Shown here: piece by piece, positions 29,257 through 39,320 of the stretch
Position numbering within the stretch: position 1 is the first letter of the stretch
Layout: each line of letters starts with the position of its first letter
DNA from: Pontixanthobacter aquaemixtae
Lineage (GTDB): Bacteria; Pseudomonadota; Alphaproteobacteria; Sphingomonadales; Sphingomonadaceae
Length of the DNA stretch: 64,000 bases
Assembly (NCBI RefSeq): GCF_009827395.1
Contig: NZ_WTYX01000001.1
Span: 1,803,722 to 1,867,721, forward strand
Direction of reading: 5' to 3'
Notes under the pieces: model-generated
The model's database searches: none
The model's input: only the letters and a program-made list of their open reading frames with translations
What the model was told of the DNA's origin: nothing
Position numbers and translations under genes: made by a program

Positions 29257-31281
29257 CTAGAAGCGGAATGCCGCGGTGAGCTTGAAATTGCGCCCCGGCT
29301 CGACATCGTTCAGTACCAATGGCCCGAATACAGGGTGGAAAGTGTTCCCGCTACGCGAGGCGTGACTGGTGTAAGTCTCGTCGAACAGATTGTCGACGCC
29401 AGCGGTGAGTGACATGCCTTCGATCGCAAGGGCGTTTTCCCAGCGGCCCGAAAGATTTACCACAGTATAGGCAGGCTTGTTGTCGCCGGCGGCCGTGGTC
29501 TGATCAAAAGTGTGCTGGATGTTGGTGCCGATCTGGATCGCGCTGTTATCGCTGTTCCACACCAGTTCACCCGATAGTTTGTCACCGATTTCGCGCAAGC
29601 TCTCGGTAAGATCAGCATTGGTGAGCCGCGAGGCATCCAGTTCCGACGAAGAGAACCCGGCGAAGGCATCGAAATTCGAGGTCCGCAGATTGGCGCCAAG
29701 TTCAAATCCGTCGATCTTGGCTGTACCAAGATTGGCATCCCAAACCGCACCGGCCACCGTGCCGCTTGGCACCTCGCCAATATAGTCGTCGATCGTCGTC
29801 TCGAAGAAGCGCGCAGTCAGCCCAAACGCCCCGCCATCGAAGGGCTGACGCAGCTCTGCACCCGCTTCGAAATTGTCGCCGGTCTCTGGTTGCAAATCCG
29901 GATTGATGATCTTGACGACTGCGTTCCCTCCAAATGGTTCAGCCAGTTCGGGGCCCCGGAACAATGTTGTGTAGCTGGCAAAAATGCGCAGGCCGTCCAC
30001 CGGTTCCACGCCCCCTGCAAGGCCCCATGTCAGCTTGTCCCATTTATCGCCCTGGCCAGAGGTGAGATAATCGACGCTGTGGGTATTATACCGAATGCCC
30101 GGGCGGATGTTGACGACACCGTCAGCTAGCCAGATATCGTCCTCGACAAAGAAGGCGAGGCTTTCCGACTCCTGCCCCTGCGACGGCGCACCACCGGTTA
30201 CGTCAGAGACATAGTCGAAAGTTTGATCGAAATATTCGAACCCATAGTTGAAACTATGATCGAGCCCGCCAGTGGATAGCCGCGACTGCGCAAGTAGGTT
30301 GGCGCCCCAATTGTCGGCGGTCACCTGACGATCGGTAAGAATTCCGCGGGGGATGCCCGGATTGCTCTCGTCGCGATACAGCTTTAGATCGTTGGTATAG
30401 ACTGTCAGCGAGACGTCCAGCGCATCACCGAAGTCGCCATCATATCCGAAATTCAGCGTTTCGCGTGTATATTCGGTCGGTAGCAAAATGTCGCCGGTGA
30501 TCGCGGCGTTGGTCAATACGCCCATATCGGGGCGCTGGGTGTAGTCGCCCTTGTCCCAATAGCGGTCATAACTTGCGCGGATCGAATGCTCATCGGAGAA
30601 GTTGTAGCGCGCCTTTACCAATGCGTTTTGGGTCACCCCATCGCTGCCAATAGTTGCGCGACCCGAACCATCTTCAAAATTGCCACGATCGACACGGTTG
30701 TAATAGGCGAGCAGATCAAGGCCTCCGGCTTGCCCGTAAAGCGTCGCCGATCCTGACCACAATTCGTTGCTCGCCCAGCCACCCGCGATACGCCCGCCAA
30801 TATTGCGGCCTTCGCGGAGTACGTCGGCCGCATCCAGCGTGTCGAAACGGATCGCTCCCCCAAGACCGCCATGGGTCACGCTATTGGTTCCGAGCTGGAT
30901 CTCTGCCGATCGCAAGATGTCGGGGTTGATCAGCAGATTGCCAATGTGGTGGTAGATATAGTTCGTCTGAAGCGCGCCATCGATGTAGACATTGAGATCG
31001 CGGTCATCGAGGCCGCGGAAGTTTATGCGGGTGTTGACTGAGTGGGTGCCACCAACGTCCACACCCGGAATGGGGCGCAAAAGATCGCTAAGGTGATCAG
31101 CCTGGCGGATTGAGATATCTTCCTCTCCGAGAGCCAGGCCATCGGCTACTACCTGCGTTCCCCAAACCACGATCGCGTCGTCTCCACTGGGTTCGCTTTC
31201 TTGCGCATGCGCAGCGGAGACCGCGAACATTGAGGCACAGAGGATCGAAACGGAGGCAAGACACTGGGTACGGATGGACAA
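29257..31281 (-). CDS. TonB-dependent receptor, iron/siderophore or heme type
   Basis: 674 residues from a TTG start at 31281, which has AAGGAG seven bases upstream and gives a clean signal peptide (about 1-26, ending in SAAHAQ). The ATG reading from 31365 would run through both Fur-like boxes. The plug domain contains LSDLLRPIPGVDVGGTHSVNTRINFRG-type sequence (about 65-95), and the barrel ends in GRNFKLTAAFRF. The length is typical of metal-chelate receptors rather than of the roughly 1000-residue glycan receptors elsewhere in the window. The Fur-like boxes and the PepSY neighbour support iron uptake; the exact ligand is unknown. Confidence 0.9.
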   Translation of the reverse strand: MSIRTQCLASVSILCASMFAVSAAHAQESEPSGDDAIVVWGTQVVADGLALGEEDISIRQADHLSDLLRPIPGVDVGGTHSVNTRINFRGLDDRDLNVYIDGALQTNYIYHHIGNLLINPDILRSAEIQLGTNSVTHGGLGGAIRFDTLDAADVLREGRNIGGRIAGGWASNELWSGSATLYGQAGGLDLLAYYNRVDRGNFEDGSGRATIGSDGVTQNALVKARYNFSDEHSIRASYDRYWDKGDYTQRPDMGVLTNAAITGDILLPTEYTRETLNFGYDGDFGDALDVSLTVYTNDLKLYRDESNPGIPRGILTDRQVTADNWGANLLAQSRLSTGGLDHSFNYGFEYFDQTFDYVSDVTGGAPSQGQESESLAFFVEDDIWLADGVVNIRPGIRYNTHSVDYLTSGQGDKWDKLTWGLAGGVEPVDGLRIFASYTTLFRGPELAEPFGGNAVVKIINPDLQPETGDNFEAGAELRQPFDGGAFGLTARFFETTIDDYIGEVPSGTVAGAVWDANLGTAKIDGFELGANLRTSNFDAFAGFSSSELDASRLTNADLTESLREIGDKLSGELVWNSDNSAIQIGTNIQHTFDQTTAAGDNKPAYTVVNLSGRWENALAIEGMSLTAGVDNLFDETYTSHASRSGNTFHPVFGPLVLNDVEPGRNFKLTAAFRF

Positions 31282-31297
31282 GATACGGCTCCTTAAT

Positions 31298-31312
31298 TGC
31301 GAATCATTCGCA
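31298..31312. promoter_or_regulatory. Fur-like box 1 upstream of the iron TBDR
   Basis: TGCGAATCATTCGCA is a perfect 15-bp palindrome. It sits immediately upstream of the TBDR ribosome-binding site (31289-31294) and matches the TGCnAnT-type sites reported for alphaproteobacterial Fur. Confidence 0.75.
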
Positions 31313-31328
31313 GACAACAGCCCATTAA

Positions 31329-31349
31329 TGCGACTAATTATCATTCGCA
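31329..31349. promoter_or_regulatory. Fur-like box 2 upstream of the iron TBDR
   Basis: TGCGA and TCGCA ends frame an AT-rich centre. On the minus strand the centre reads AATGATAATTA, close to the canonical Fur hexamer array (AATGATAATCA). It lies 17 bases beyond box 1, in the likely -35/-10 region of the TBDR promoter. Confidence 0.65.
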
Positions 31350-31641
31350 AGAAGGTTGTTGGCAATTTTTTGAAATGATTGTTGGTGCTCTATGGACGGC
31401 TGACAGGCTCTAGCTATTGGAGCTCAATCTTGCTGTTTCTCTCGCGCGTATTTAGTCAAAATGCCAGAAGCTATGACGCTGTAAAATCGCCCTCTTTTCG
31501 AACAGCTCCGCACACGTGAAAATAAAGTCGCAACAAGTCCCGTGACAGCAACAGCCAAATTTATCTGATCTCTATTTTCCTATTCTTGCGCTTCTTTGAT
31601 TGAAGCACTGCGTCATGCGGTGCTGCATCAGGAGGGATTGC
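31350..31641. other. Intergenic region between iron TBDR and autotransporter
   Basis: AT-richer spacer between divergent genes. It presumably holds the autotransporter promoter. No gene, repeat or clear operator was recognised in it beyond the strong AGGAGG ribosome site at its right end. Confidence 0.5.
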
Positions 31642-34600
31642 ATGAGCACCGGTTTCACGAAATATTACCAACGCGCGCTTCGCCACGGGACTTCGATTAC
31701 CGTGATCGGTCTGGCTATTTTTTCTGCCTCTCCAGCCAGGGCAGAGTGCGACGACAACACGCCCAATAGCGGGGTGACAGTCACTTGTGATGCGAATGGC
31801 GACAATCCTGACCCTGATGGTGTGCGCAATGGCACTGCGGCTGACGTAGCGGTCAATATCCTCACCGATGCGGATATTCGCACCGATGGCCTGTTGCAGG
31901 ACGGAATTCGGCTGGGCGATGGCGCGCGGATCAATATGGGCGCCGGCTCTAGTATTCTGACGACCGCCGATGGCAGTTACGGCATCCGTGTTGGCAACAA
32001 TGCAATTGTCGATCTCGACAATGCATCCGTAACTGCGGAAGGCGGTTTCGGACGAAGCGGAAGTGCTGCGATCCCCTCTGCCTTAACGGTTGGCGAGAAC
32101 GCCGATATCCGGTTGCGCAATGGATCGGTGGTGACGGCTTTCAACAACGCAATAGAGCTGGGCGACAATTCGTCGGTTCTTGTGGGCGAGAATTCGCAGA
32201 TCATCACCACTGGCGGAGCAGATCTTACTGGCGAGCGCGGCGTCGCAATCGATGGTGGCAGGTTCCCGGCCGATGGGGTCACCGTCGATATGCGACTGGG
32301 CTCGCTAATCAGCGTGCAAGGCAATGGCGGCGGCGCGATGTTCCTTGGTGACGATGCGATGATCACGATCGATGGCGGAGCTATCGATATTGTGCAGGAT
32401 TTCACCGGCCTCGGCTCAAGGAACGGAATTCTGGGCGGGATACAGGTTCGCGACGACGCGACGATCAGCCTGACAGACGCTACAATCACGACATTTGACC
32501 AGATCGCGATCAGCGCGATCGACAATCTCACGCTTGATATCGGCGACGGCACCGTGATTTCTGCGGAAAATCCGGTGGGTGGACAAGGTTTCATCGAATT
32601 TCTCGACAATGCGAACATAACAATGCAGTCCGGTTCTCTGGTGCGCGTTGTTGGAACGTCCGCCTTTGCCAATGCCCGGAGCGTAAATGATGATCGGGGC
32701 GGCCGCCTATCGCGCGGGCTCTCCTTCATTTTGGAAGAAGGCGCACGCATCGAACAATCTGGCGTTGGCTTCGCAATCGATGCGGCTTCGAATGCGGACA
32801 TCACCATCGACGGCGAAATCGAGGCTAGATCAGGCGTTTCGGTACGCCAGTTGGAGGCGGGGACCGTTAATATCGATGTCAGTGGTTCTATTGTCGCACA
32901 AGACAATGCGATCCTTATAAGCGACAATTATTTTGACGGTGCCGTCACTGGTGATCGCTTCGGCTTTATCAACGTCGCTGAGGGCGCGCGCGTCATATCG
33001 AGTGATTTCCACGCGATCCAGCATAGCCAAGGCAATGATAGCGAAGACTTCCGCGATCCGGCGATCAACCCGTGGATGGAACTGACAGTGACAATCGCTG
33101 GCGAGGTGCGGAGCGAAAGAGAAAACGGCTTCGCTTTTAGGGGGTCAAGTGGCAACGATATTATTGTCCTGCTCCCGACCGCGCAGATTTCCGGCACTTT
33201 GGCCGGAAGCTTCTTTGTCGGGGAACGGTCGGAAGATACCGATCAGATTTTCTTCAACGGCGTAGCTGGCACCAATGGACTTCTTGACCTAGGTGTCTCG
33301 CCAATTGCCCTTTTCGAGGAACTGATCAAAGAGGGTGAAGGTACATGGACTATCCGCGGAACATCGCTAGCTGCAGATAGTTTCACAGAAGATCGCGATG
33401 ATGGCCCGATCATCAATGTCATCGCGCTGGAGAACAATCCAGTCTTCGATATTCGCGAAGGCACAATGATCTTCGACGATATCGATCTCGACACGGTTGC
33501 CGTCACCATCCGCCCCGGTGCCTTTCTGGAAGGCTTCGGCACGTTCGGCTCCCTCGACGTTCAGGGGCAAGCCACAATCTCTCCAACCGGTGCCAATGGT
33601 GGACCAGGCCTGTTTGAAATCGGCGATCTGACGCTGACCGATCAGGCGGTGTTCGTTGTCGACGCCAATGATCAGGGAGAAGCCGATCGGATCAATGTCA
33701 CCGGCACGGTCACGCTCGGCGGAGCGACGTTGAACGTACGCGATATGGCAGGCGGCAATTTCGATGGAACCGACCCGTTCAACTATATCATTATCGGCAA
33801 TGATGCGGCGGATGCGATCAATGGCACATTCGGTGCGATAACCAATGAACTGGCGTTTCTGACGCCAACTGTCAGCTATAGTGGAGGCGACGGCAACGAT
33901 GTGGTGCTGACATTGACTCCCAACAATGTCACGCCGCCCCCGCCTCCTCCGCCGCCGCCCCCGACACCACCACCGCCTCCCCCACCAACCGGTGGCACAG
34001 GACCAGACCCGATTCCTGGCGGATTGTTCCAGACCGCAGCGCTGACATTTAACCAATTGAACTCAGCAAATCGGTTGGACCGTCTCGATCAGACAGCGGG
34101 AACCGATGCCGCGGACATTTACACGCAGATCCTGTTTATGGATGCGGTATCGGCACGCGACGCTTTTGATCAGGCGTCGGGCGAAGTCTACGCAACGCTG
34201 CAAGCCGATGGTGCCGAACGCGCGATGATGGCGACCGGCAGATTGACCGCGCGAGCGCATGAACAAAGCGGAACGGGCTGGGGAATTTGGGGCGGAGTGG
34301 GCGGCCGCGCGGGCACTGTTGACGAAGACGGCAATGCCGCGGACGTCAATAATGACTCGCTCCGTTTCGATCTGGGAATGGACTATAGAGGCCCGGACAA
34401 TAAGTGGGCCTTTGGCGCAGCTGTAGGCTATTTCCGGGGCGGGCTGGAGATCGACCACCGCAATTCCAACCTTATGTATAATGGTTGGAGCATTGGCGGA
34501 TATGGCCGATACGGCAGCGGCAATACCGGGCCAACGGTGACCGGCGCTGTCAGCTATGGTGACGGCGAGGCCGATGTCGTCCGTGAGGTAGCTTTCGGCA

Positions 34601-35103
34601 CAATTGCACGCGTTGCGCGGGCGACTGTCGATATCGAAACTATCGGGCTGGCAGGCGAGATCCGCTATGGCTTTCCAGTCGGTTCCAATTGGGCGGCCGG
34701 GCCGGTGGCATCGATAAGCTATGTCGATGCTGACCTCGGTCGATATTCTGAAACAGGCGCCGAAAGCCTGAACCTGTCCGGCAGCGGCGATGCTGATAGC
34801 ATCACCCGCTATGGCGCAGGCGTTTTTGCCAACTGGCAAGCTGCAGGTGGCAATTTCGACGTGAGCGCACAGTATGTCGACCGCCGTTCGAGATTCAGCC
34901 AGGTTTCGATGGCCCTGGAGGGCGCCCCGGCCGAACTGTTCCCGGTGCGCAGTCCGCGTACCAATGGATCAGCGGCGTTGATTTCCGCGGGGGGTCGATA
35001 TGACCTTGGGAACGGCTGGGCGATCGGCGGAGACTTGCGCGGCCTCTTCGGGGGCGACGAACGCGCTGTTACTGGGTCAATCGTGCTCGGCTGGCGTTTT
35101 TAG
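31642..35103 (+). CDS. Classical (type Va) autotransporter, adhesin-like
   Basis: 1153 residues from ATG 31642, which directly follows CAGGAGGGATTGC; an upstream in-frame ATG at 31600 was rejected. A signal peptide (about 1-34, ending ASPARA) leads into a passenger of about 700 residues rich in Gly, Asn, Asp and Ile with a beta-helix-like cadence. Several short repeats carry DNA-like ... DNASVLVGENS patterns. A passenger-associated transport repeat is seen near residues 640-700 (GDLTLTDQAVFVVDAND). A proline linker (about 763-785) and a C-terminal autotransporter barrel of about 270 residues ending in VLGWRF follow. No protease or lipase motif was seen, so adhesion is the simplest inference. 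Confidence 0.9.
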   Translation: MSTGFTKYYQRALRHGTSITVIGLAIFSASPARAECDDNTPNSGVTVTCDANGDNPDPDGVRNGTAADVAVNILTDADIRTDGLLQDGIRLGDGARINMGAGSSILTTADGSYGIRVGNNAIVDLDNASVTAEGGFGRSGSAAIPSALTVGENADIRLRNGSVVTAFNNAIELGDNSSVLVGENSQIITTGGADLTGERGVAIDGGRFPADGVTVDMRLGSLISVQGNGGGAMFLGDDAMITIDGGAIDIVQDFTGLGSRNGILGGIQVRDDATISLTDATITTFDQIAISAIDNLTLDIGDGTVISAENPVGGQGFIEFLDNANITMQSGSLVRVVGTSAFANARSVNDDRGGRLSRGLSFILEEGARIEQSGVGFAIDAASNADITIDGEIEARSGVSVRQLEAGTVNIDVSGSIVAQDNAILISDNYFDGAVTGDRFGFINVAEGARVISSDFHAIQHSQGNDSEDFRDPAINPWMELTVTIAGEVRSERENGFAFRGSSGNDIIVLLPTAQISGTLAGSFFVGERSEDTDQIFFNGVAGTNGLLDLGVSPIALFEELIKEGEGTWTIRGTSLAADSFTEDRDDGPIINVIALENNPVFDIREGTMIFDDIDLDTVAVTIRPGAFLEGFGTFGSLDVQGQATISPTGANGGPGLFEIGDLTLTDQAVFVVDANDQGEADRINVTGTVTLGGATLNVRDMAGGNFDGTDPFNYIIIGNDAADAINGTFGAITNELAFLTPTVSYSGGDGNDVVLTLTPNNVTPPPPPPPPPPTPPPPPPPTGGTGPDPIPGGLFQTAALTFNQLNSANRLDRLDQTAGTDAADIYTQILFMDAVSARDAFDQASGEVYATLQADGAERAMMATGRLTARAHEQSGTGWGIWGGVGGRAGTVDEDGNAADVNNDSLRFDLGMDYRGPDNKWAFGAAVGYFRGGLEIDHRNSNLMYNGWSIGGYGRYGSGNTGPTVTGAVSYGDGEADVVREVAFGTIARVARATVDIETIGLAGEIRYGFPVGSNWAAGPVASISYVDADLGRYSETGAESLNLSGSGDADSITRYGAGVFANWQAAGGNFDVSAQYVDRRSRFSQVSMALEGAPAELFPVRSPRTNGSAALISAGGRYDLGNGWAIGGDLRGLFGGDERAVTGSIVLGWRF

Positions 35104-35339
35104 CCTCACGCAGATTTTGCTGTACAAATACTGCCTTCAGCGCAGGTCATAGCACATATCCGCTAGGCAATGGACTGGCGGGGCTGAATAAACCCGGGCG
35201 CGATCACTCGGTCAGCTCCCAAGATTGCAATGTGAGCGCCGCTCTCTATGCTAGTTCGCCCATCGCGGGCTGCGTGCCGGCATATTAATAAGATTCACAA
35301 CAATCGCCGGGCTACCAGCAGAGAAGCGTATTCCTCCCA

Positions 35340-35924
35340 ATGACTAACGACAGCGACGCATCCATCGCGCCACCTTTAGTCGAACTGCCCATCAACACAC
35401 ATGATCAGGGTTTTTACGACGGATTGAGCCGGGCGGTAACCGTCCCTTCCAAAATCATAGTTTCGTTGCTTATCATTTGGGCGGTTGTTTTGCCGATTGA
35501 GGCTGGTGAAACGCTGAATTTTGCCAAGACTACAATCATCAGCCAATTTTCCGGTTGGTACATATACCTCGTTGCATTTTTGAGCGTGGTTGCATTTGCC
35601 CTTGCGGTGATTCCGATGTCGGGAAAGCTGAGACTTGGCGCTCATGAGGAGAGCCCTGAGTTTTCACGGTTTTCGTGGTTCGCTATGCTGTTCGGCGCAG
35701 GCATCGGGATCGGAATGCTCACCTACTCAACGGGTGAACCGCTGTCCCATTTCGCAAACAATCCCGACATAATCCGGGGCGCAATAGAGCCGGTTTCGCA
35801 AGAGGCTGTTCGCTCCGCCAGTTCCGAGCAAGTGCGCCAGCCGATCAACCGCAGCGGCCAGAACGCATGGCTACCCTTCGAACCATGGCTCGATCCCCTA
35901 AAGCACGCTCTAGGGCGCCGATAG
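35340..35924 (+). pseudogene. Truncated BCCT-family transporter remnant
   Basis: 194 residues matching only the N-terminus of BCCT betaine/choline/carnitine transporters, which are normally about 500 residues or more. Two helices (about 38-56 and 72-92) and the family segment FSWFAMLFGAGIGIGMLTYSTGEPLSHF are well preserved. The match ends near EAVRSA (about base 35817), where the third helix and TM segments should continue. The remaining 35 residues look unlike a transporter. No downstream continuation was seen before 36041. A deletion, with the right junction near 35817, explains this best. No clear ribosome site precedes the start. Confidence 0.75.
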
Positions 35925-36040
35925 CTATTGCAGCATTATCGAAATCTGGGCAGCGCTCGAGCGCCAGAACTTCAAACTCACTCCCCTGATTTGACCGACC
36001 AATCTTCAAGGTGCATTCACGGCCTAGGGGGACTCAGAAT

Positions 36041-38233
36041 ATGGCCATCTCGCTTGCGAACATAAAACTCGGTGCAGGAGTGGTTGCGGTGGCAATCGCG
36101 GTTGCGGGCCTCCAAGCCTATGCGCAGTCTTCCGGGGCGGAGACCCGCTATGAACTGAACGTTTCCGGCGAAAACATCACGCAAGCGTGGAGCGAGGACT
36201 ATTATTTCGAGAAAACGCCAACAGACGCAAAGAGCTGGCGCATGCGGCGCGCGAGTGCCTCTGACTGGGTCGATCTCCGCCAGCTAAGCCGTAGCGCTAC
36301 GGCGGTTTATCTGGAGCATCCTGACAAGCGCATCTTCATCCTCTACGCCCCGCTAGGCTCCGCCGTTAAGGAGCTGCGTGTGATCGAGCCGCAAAGCGGA
36401 CAGCGCACTCTCGGGACGCTTTCGGCATATTCCCGTCGACCTGTCGCACTTGCTGGCTCTGGCGGCGCGCAGAATTTGCGCCGGATTTGTTTCGACGGCG
36501 GCACATTCGTACAGACCGGCCCGACGACATGGGTCGAAAGGAATTCCGGCGGGCAGACGACTTTCACCTTTGAAGAAACCGCACGCACGGGCGAGATGAT
36601 CAGTCTGAATGACCGGTCGCGCAATGTTCAGATCTATTTCAGACCGGCCAGCGCAGAGATTCTGCTCGGTCAGAATGGCGGGCCGGCGCAACACCAATGG
36701 AAGATCACCTGCACCGGGCTTGGCCCCCAGCCAGTGGCCCGGCAGACGCCAGCGCCACGGCCGCAGATCGCGGCTCGCCCGACAACGCCGCAACTGCCCG
36801 CCAGCCGGCCCACCGCGCCCCCAAGGACGGTAAACGTGCCTCCTACAGCGCCCGCAACCGCGCCAACCCCCACCTCGCCGCCTTCGCCCGCCGGAGAGGA
36901 ACCCAACCCAATCGGCCCGATGGACTACGCAGGCTTCGCTTGCCCGGGCAACCCCGGGTACCGGATCCAGGAAACCACCGATGGCACTTGGCAGCAACTG
37001 GGTGCGAACGGCCGGGCGATTGCTACGCTGCTATTGCAAGGTCGCAACGAACAAATGCTGCATCTGTTCGACGGATCTTCATCCAAGTTTCACTTTGTGC
37101 AAATTGGCTCTCGAACCGTGAGTATTCGGGATCTTGCCACGGGACGAAACACCGTGATCTGCAGCAACCTTGCCGGTACGACTGTTGCCGCCTCGCCTCC
37201 GCAGCCACTGCCCACCCATAGTCGACCCGAGCCCCGCATAGAATTGGCAGGCGGGACAGCACTTGGGAACGTCAAAGCATTCGCAGATCAGATCTCAGGA
37301 AGAGAATGTAACATCCATGAGGTGGTGATACCGCCATTTGATACCGCCTCGCAAAGAGCCGTCGCCAAACATGTTCAGGGGGTTGCCCAAACCTACAGAG
37401 GACTGCTCGCTTTCAATCACGATGTCGTCGGTTCTGACAATTCTCCGGGAATTTTCGTTTCTCACTCGGGTTCCGGGAGCAACCGCACCTGGCATTCGCG
37501 TAAGATCACAAATGCTTTGAAAGCGAACATTCCCGGCTGGCGGCATCCCAGTGCGATGCAGGCAATCCGCGATTACGTGGTCGTGCCAAACGGTGATTAT
37601 GCCGCCTTCTACCATCTCACACCCAATGCGCCCCCGCGAAGTCTGGACCGGCTGTGGTTTTCCCAATCGGGCGCATATAATGGTCTCGACGCAGCGGGCA
37701 TCGGTTGGAATCCAAAGGACGGACGCTTCTATGTCGGCGTCGTTCAGGTGGAAGAACATGCTGATGGCGATATATGGCTTTGGCGGACCGAACCGGTCGT
37801 TTCGGCAAAGCTAGAGGAAGCACGCGGCTTTGAATTCTACGGTAAAATCAAAAACACCAAGATTTCCTCCATGGGCACAAACCTGCTGTTCGACCGAACC
37901 GGCAAGCTGTTCGTTTTGTCGACCTTCGCCGGCACTACCTTGTACGATTACATAAATTTGGCCGAAGTTGAATTGCCATCGCAGGATGCACAGGCTCCAT
38001 CCGGTGGATTTTCGATTCCTGCCAAAACCATAATCAGTTCGAAGAGCGTTGGCGTTACCCAGCGGGGCGAAGTGACCACCATCAGGCCGTCATTCCGCTG
38101 GGCAGGAAGCGTCGTAATCCACGAGGAGAACGACGGAGCGACGATTGTTTGGGCCGGCCGCGACGTCTCGCAGAATTTTGGCAGGTTCAACTACTCGTGG
38201 GAATTTTGCCACCAGTCGATCAAGCTGAACTAG
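36041..38233 (+). CDS. Secreted protein of unknown function with two small repeated beta modules
   Basis: 730 residues from ATG 36041, which follows a GGGGGACT ribosome site. The signal peptide ends about YAQSS (28). Residues about 25-230 include a module with WVERNSGGQTTFTFEE and ISLNDRSRNVQIYF. A Pro/Ala/Thr-rich linker (about 235-290) follows. A second, similar module (TWQQLGANGRAIATLLLQGR, then LHLFDGSSSKFHFVQI) spans about 300-380. The last 340 residues contain repeated blade-like segments (GDYAAFYHLTP, DGRFYVGVVQVEE, GKLFVLSTFAGTTLYDYI) suggesting a beta-propeller. No enzyme motif was recognised. It lies alone between the BCCT remnant and the alginate operon. Confidence 0.75.
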   Translation: MAISLANIKLGAGVVAVAIAVAGLQAYAQSSGAETRYELNVSGENITQAWSEDYYFEKTPTDAKSWRMRRASASDWVDLRQLSRSATAVYLEHPDKRIFILYAPLGSAVKELRVIEPQSGQRTLGTLSAYSRRPVALAGSGGAQNLRRICFDGGTFVQTGPTTWVERNSGGQTTFTFEETARTGEMISLNDRSRNVQIYFRPASAEILLGQNGGPAQHQWKITCTGLGPQPVARQTPAPRPQIAARPTTPQLPASRPTAPPRTVNVPPTAPATAPTPTSPPSPAGEEPNPIGPMDYAGFACPGNPGYRIQETTDGTWQQLGANGRAIATLLLQGRNEQMLHLFDGSSSKFHFVQIGSRTVSIRDLATGRNTVICSNLAGTTVAASPPQPLPTHSRPEPRIELAGGTALGNVKAFADQISGRECNIHEVVIPPFDTASQRAVAKHVQGVAQTYRGLLAFNHDVVGSDNSPGIFVSHSGSGSNRTWHSRKITNALKANIPGWRHPSAMQAIRDYVVVPNGDYAAFYHLTPNAPPRSLDRLWFSQSGAYNGLDAAGIGWNPKDGRFYVGVVQVEEHADGDIWLWRTEPVVSAKLEEARGFEFYGKIKNTKISSMGTNLLFDRTGKLFVLSTFAGTTLYDYINLAEVELPSQDAQAPSGGFSIPAKTIISSKSVGVTQRGEVTTIRPSFRWAGSVVIHEENDGATIVWAGRDVSQNFGRFNYSWEFCHQSIKLN

Positions 38234-38288
38234 GCGGGGCGCTGTCCGATCAACACCAGCTCGTGTCCGGCACCGCCCAATGGCCGCC

Positions 38289-39320
38289 CTACCTCTGCAC
38301 GCGGCCGGAACCGTCGCCAGACATCAGCTTCTCCACCTCGGGCACAGTGACACGATTGAAGTCGCCCATGATCGTGTGTTTGAGCGCGCTCGCAGCAACC
38401 GCGAATTCGAGGCTCTGCTGGCGATCTTCATAGGCGTTGAGGCCATAGATCAATGCAGAGGCAAAGCTGTCACCGCCGCCAACGCGGTCGACAATATCGG
38501 TTAGCTCGTATTTCTTCGACAGCATAAACCCGTCTTCGCGCGTGCGAAGGCAGGCTGACCAATTGTTGCGATCCGCGCTCAGGCTTTCGCGCAAAGTAAT
38601 CGCGATGGTGTGCATATCGGGATAGATATCGAGCACTTTCTGGCCCAGCGCTTCATACTTGGCGGTATCGAGCTCGCCACTTTCCACGTCCACATCGACG
38701 GTGATGTCGAGCGACTTCTGGCAGTCTTCCTCATTGGCTATGCCGACATCGACATATTTGACCAGCTCGCGCATCACTTCGGGCGCTGTCTTGCCGTATT
38801 TCCACAGCTTGCCGCGGAAATTGAAATCGCAAGACACTGTCACGCCAGCTTCCTTCGCTGCTTTGACGCAGGCCATGGAAAGATCCGCAGCCGACTGGCT
38901 AAGCGCCGGAGTGATACCAGTTATGTGCAACCACTTCGCGCCCCTGAAAATGGTAGGCCAATCGAACTCGTCCGCGCTGGCATTGCAGATCGAGGAGTTT
39001 GCCCGGTCATAGACAACTTTTGACGGGCGCTGGTTCGATCCGGTTTCCAGAAAATAGATACCGACTCTGTCACCCGAACGGCTGATATGCGCGGTATCGA
39101 CCCCGAATTTGCGAAGCTCCATAATCGCATTTTCGCCAATGTCATTGTCGGGCAGCGCGCTGACAAAGCCCGCGTCGAGCCCGTAATTGCTCAGCGCAAC
39201 CGCGACATTGGCCTCGCCGCCGCCAAAGGTCGCTTCAAACTGCGGGGACTGGAAAAAGCGTTCATGGCCCGGCGTTTTCAAACGCAGCATGATCTCGCCG
39301 AAAGAAAGAAACTCAGACAT
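38289..39320 (-). CDS. kdgK: 2-keto-3-deoxygluconate kinase (PfkB family)
   Basis: 343-residue PfkB/ribokinase-family sugar kinase. The N-terminal FGEIMLRL and [16 protein letters not shown] segments bind sugar. The C-terminal signature [16 protein letters not shown] carries the catalytic aspartate. It phosphorylates 2-keto-3-deoxy-D-gluconate (KDG) to KDPG, the Entner-Doudoroff intermediate. It is the last gene of the minus-strand alginate operon, behind the DEH reductase, with which it forms consecutive steps. It is longer than the E. coli enzyme (about 310), with an insert around 195-225, as is common in alginate-locus homologues. KDPG aldolase is not in the window. Confidence 0.92.
   Translation of the reverse strand: MSEFLSFGEIMLRLKTPGHERFFQSPQFEATFGGGEANVAVALSNYGLDAGFVSALPDNDIGENAIMELRKFGVDTAHISRSGDRVGIYFLETGSNQRPSKVVYDRANSSICNASADEFDWPTIFRGAKWLHITGITPALSQSAADLSMACVKAAKEAGVTVSCDFNFRGKLWKYGKTAPEVMRELVKYVDVGIANEEDCQKSLDITVDVDVESGELDTAKYEALGQKVLDIYPDMHTIAITLRESLSADRNNWSACLRTREDGFMLSKKYELTDIVDRVGGGDSFASALIYGLNAYEDRQQSLEFAVAASALKHTIMGDFNRVTVPEVEKLMSGDGSGRVQR

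Noticed and set aside
31977-32927. A 316-residue minus-strand open frame inside the autotransporter passenger.
   Set aside because: Ser/Pro-rich antisense shadow of a repetitive beta-helix gene with no ribosome site or homology seen.
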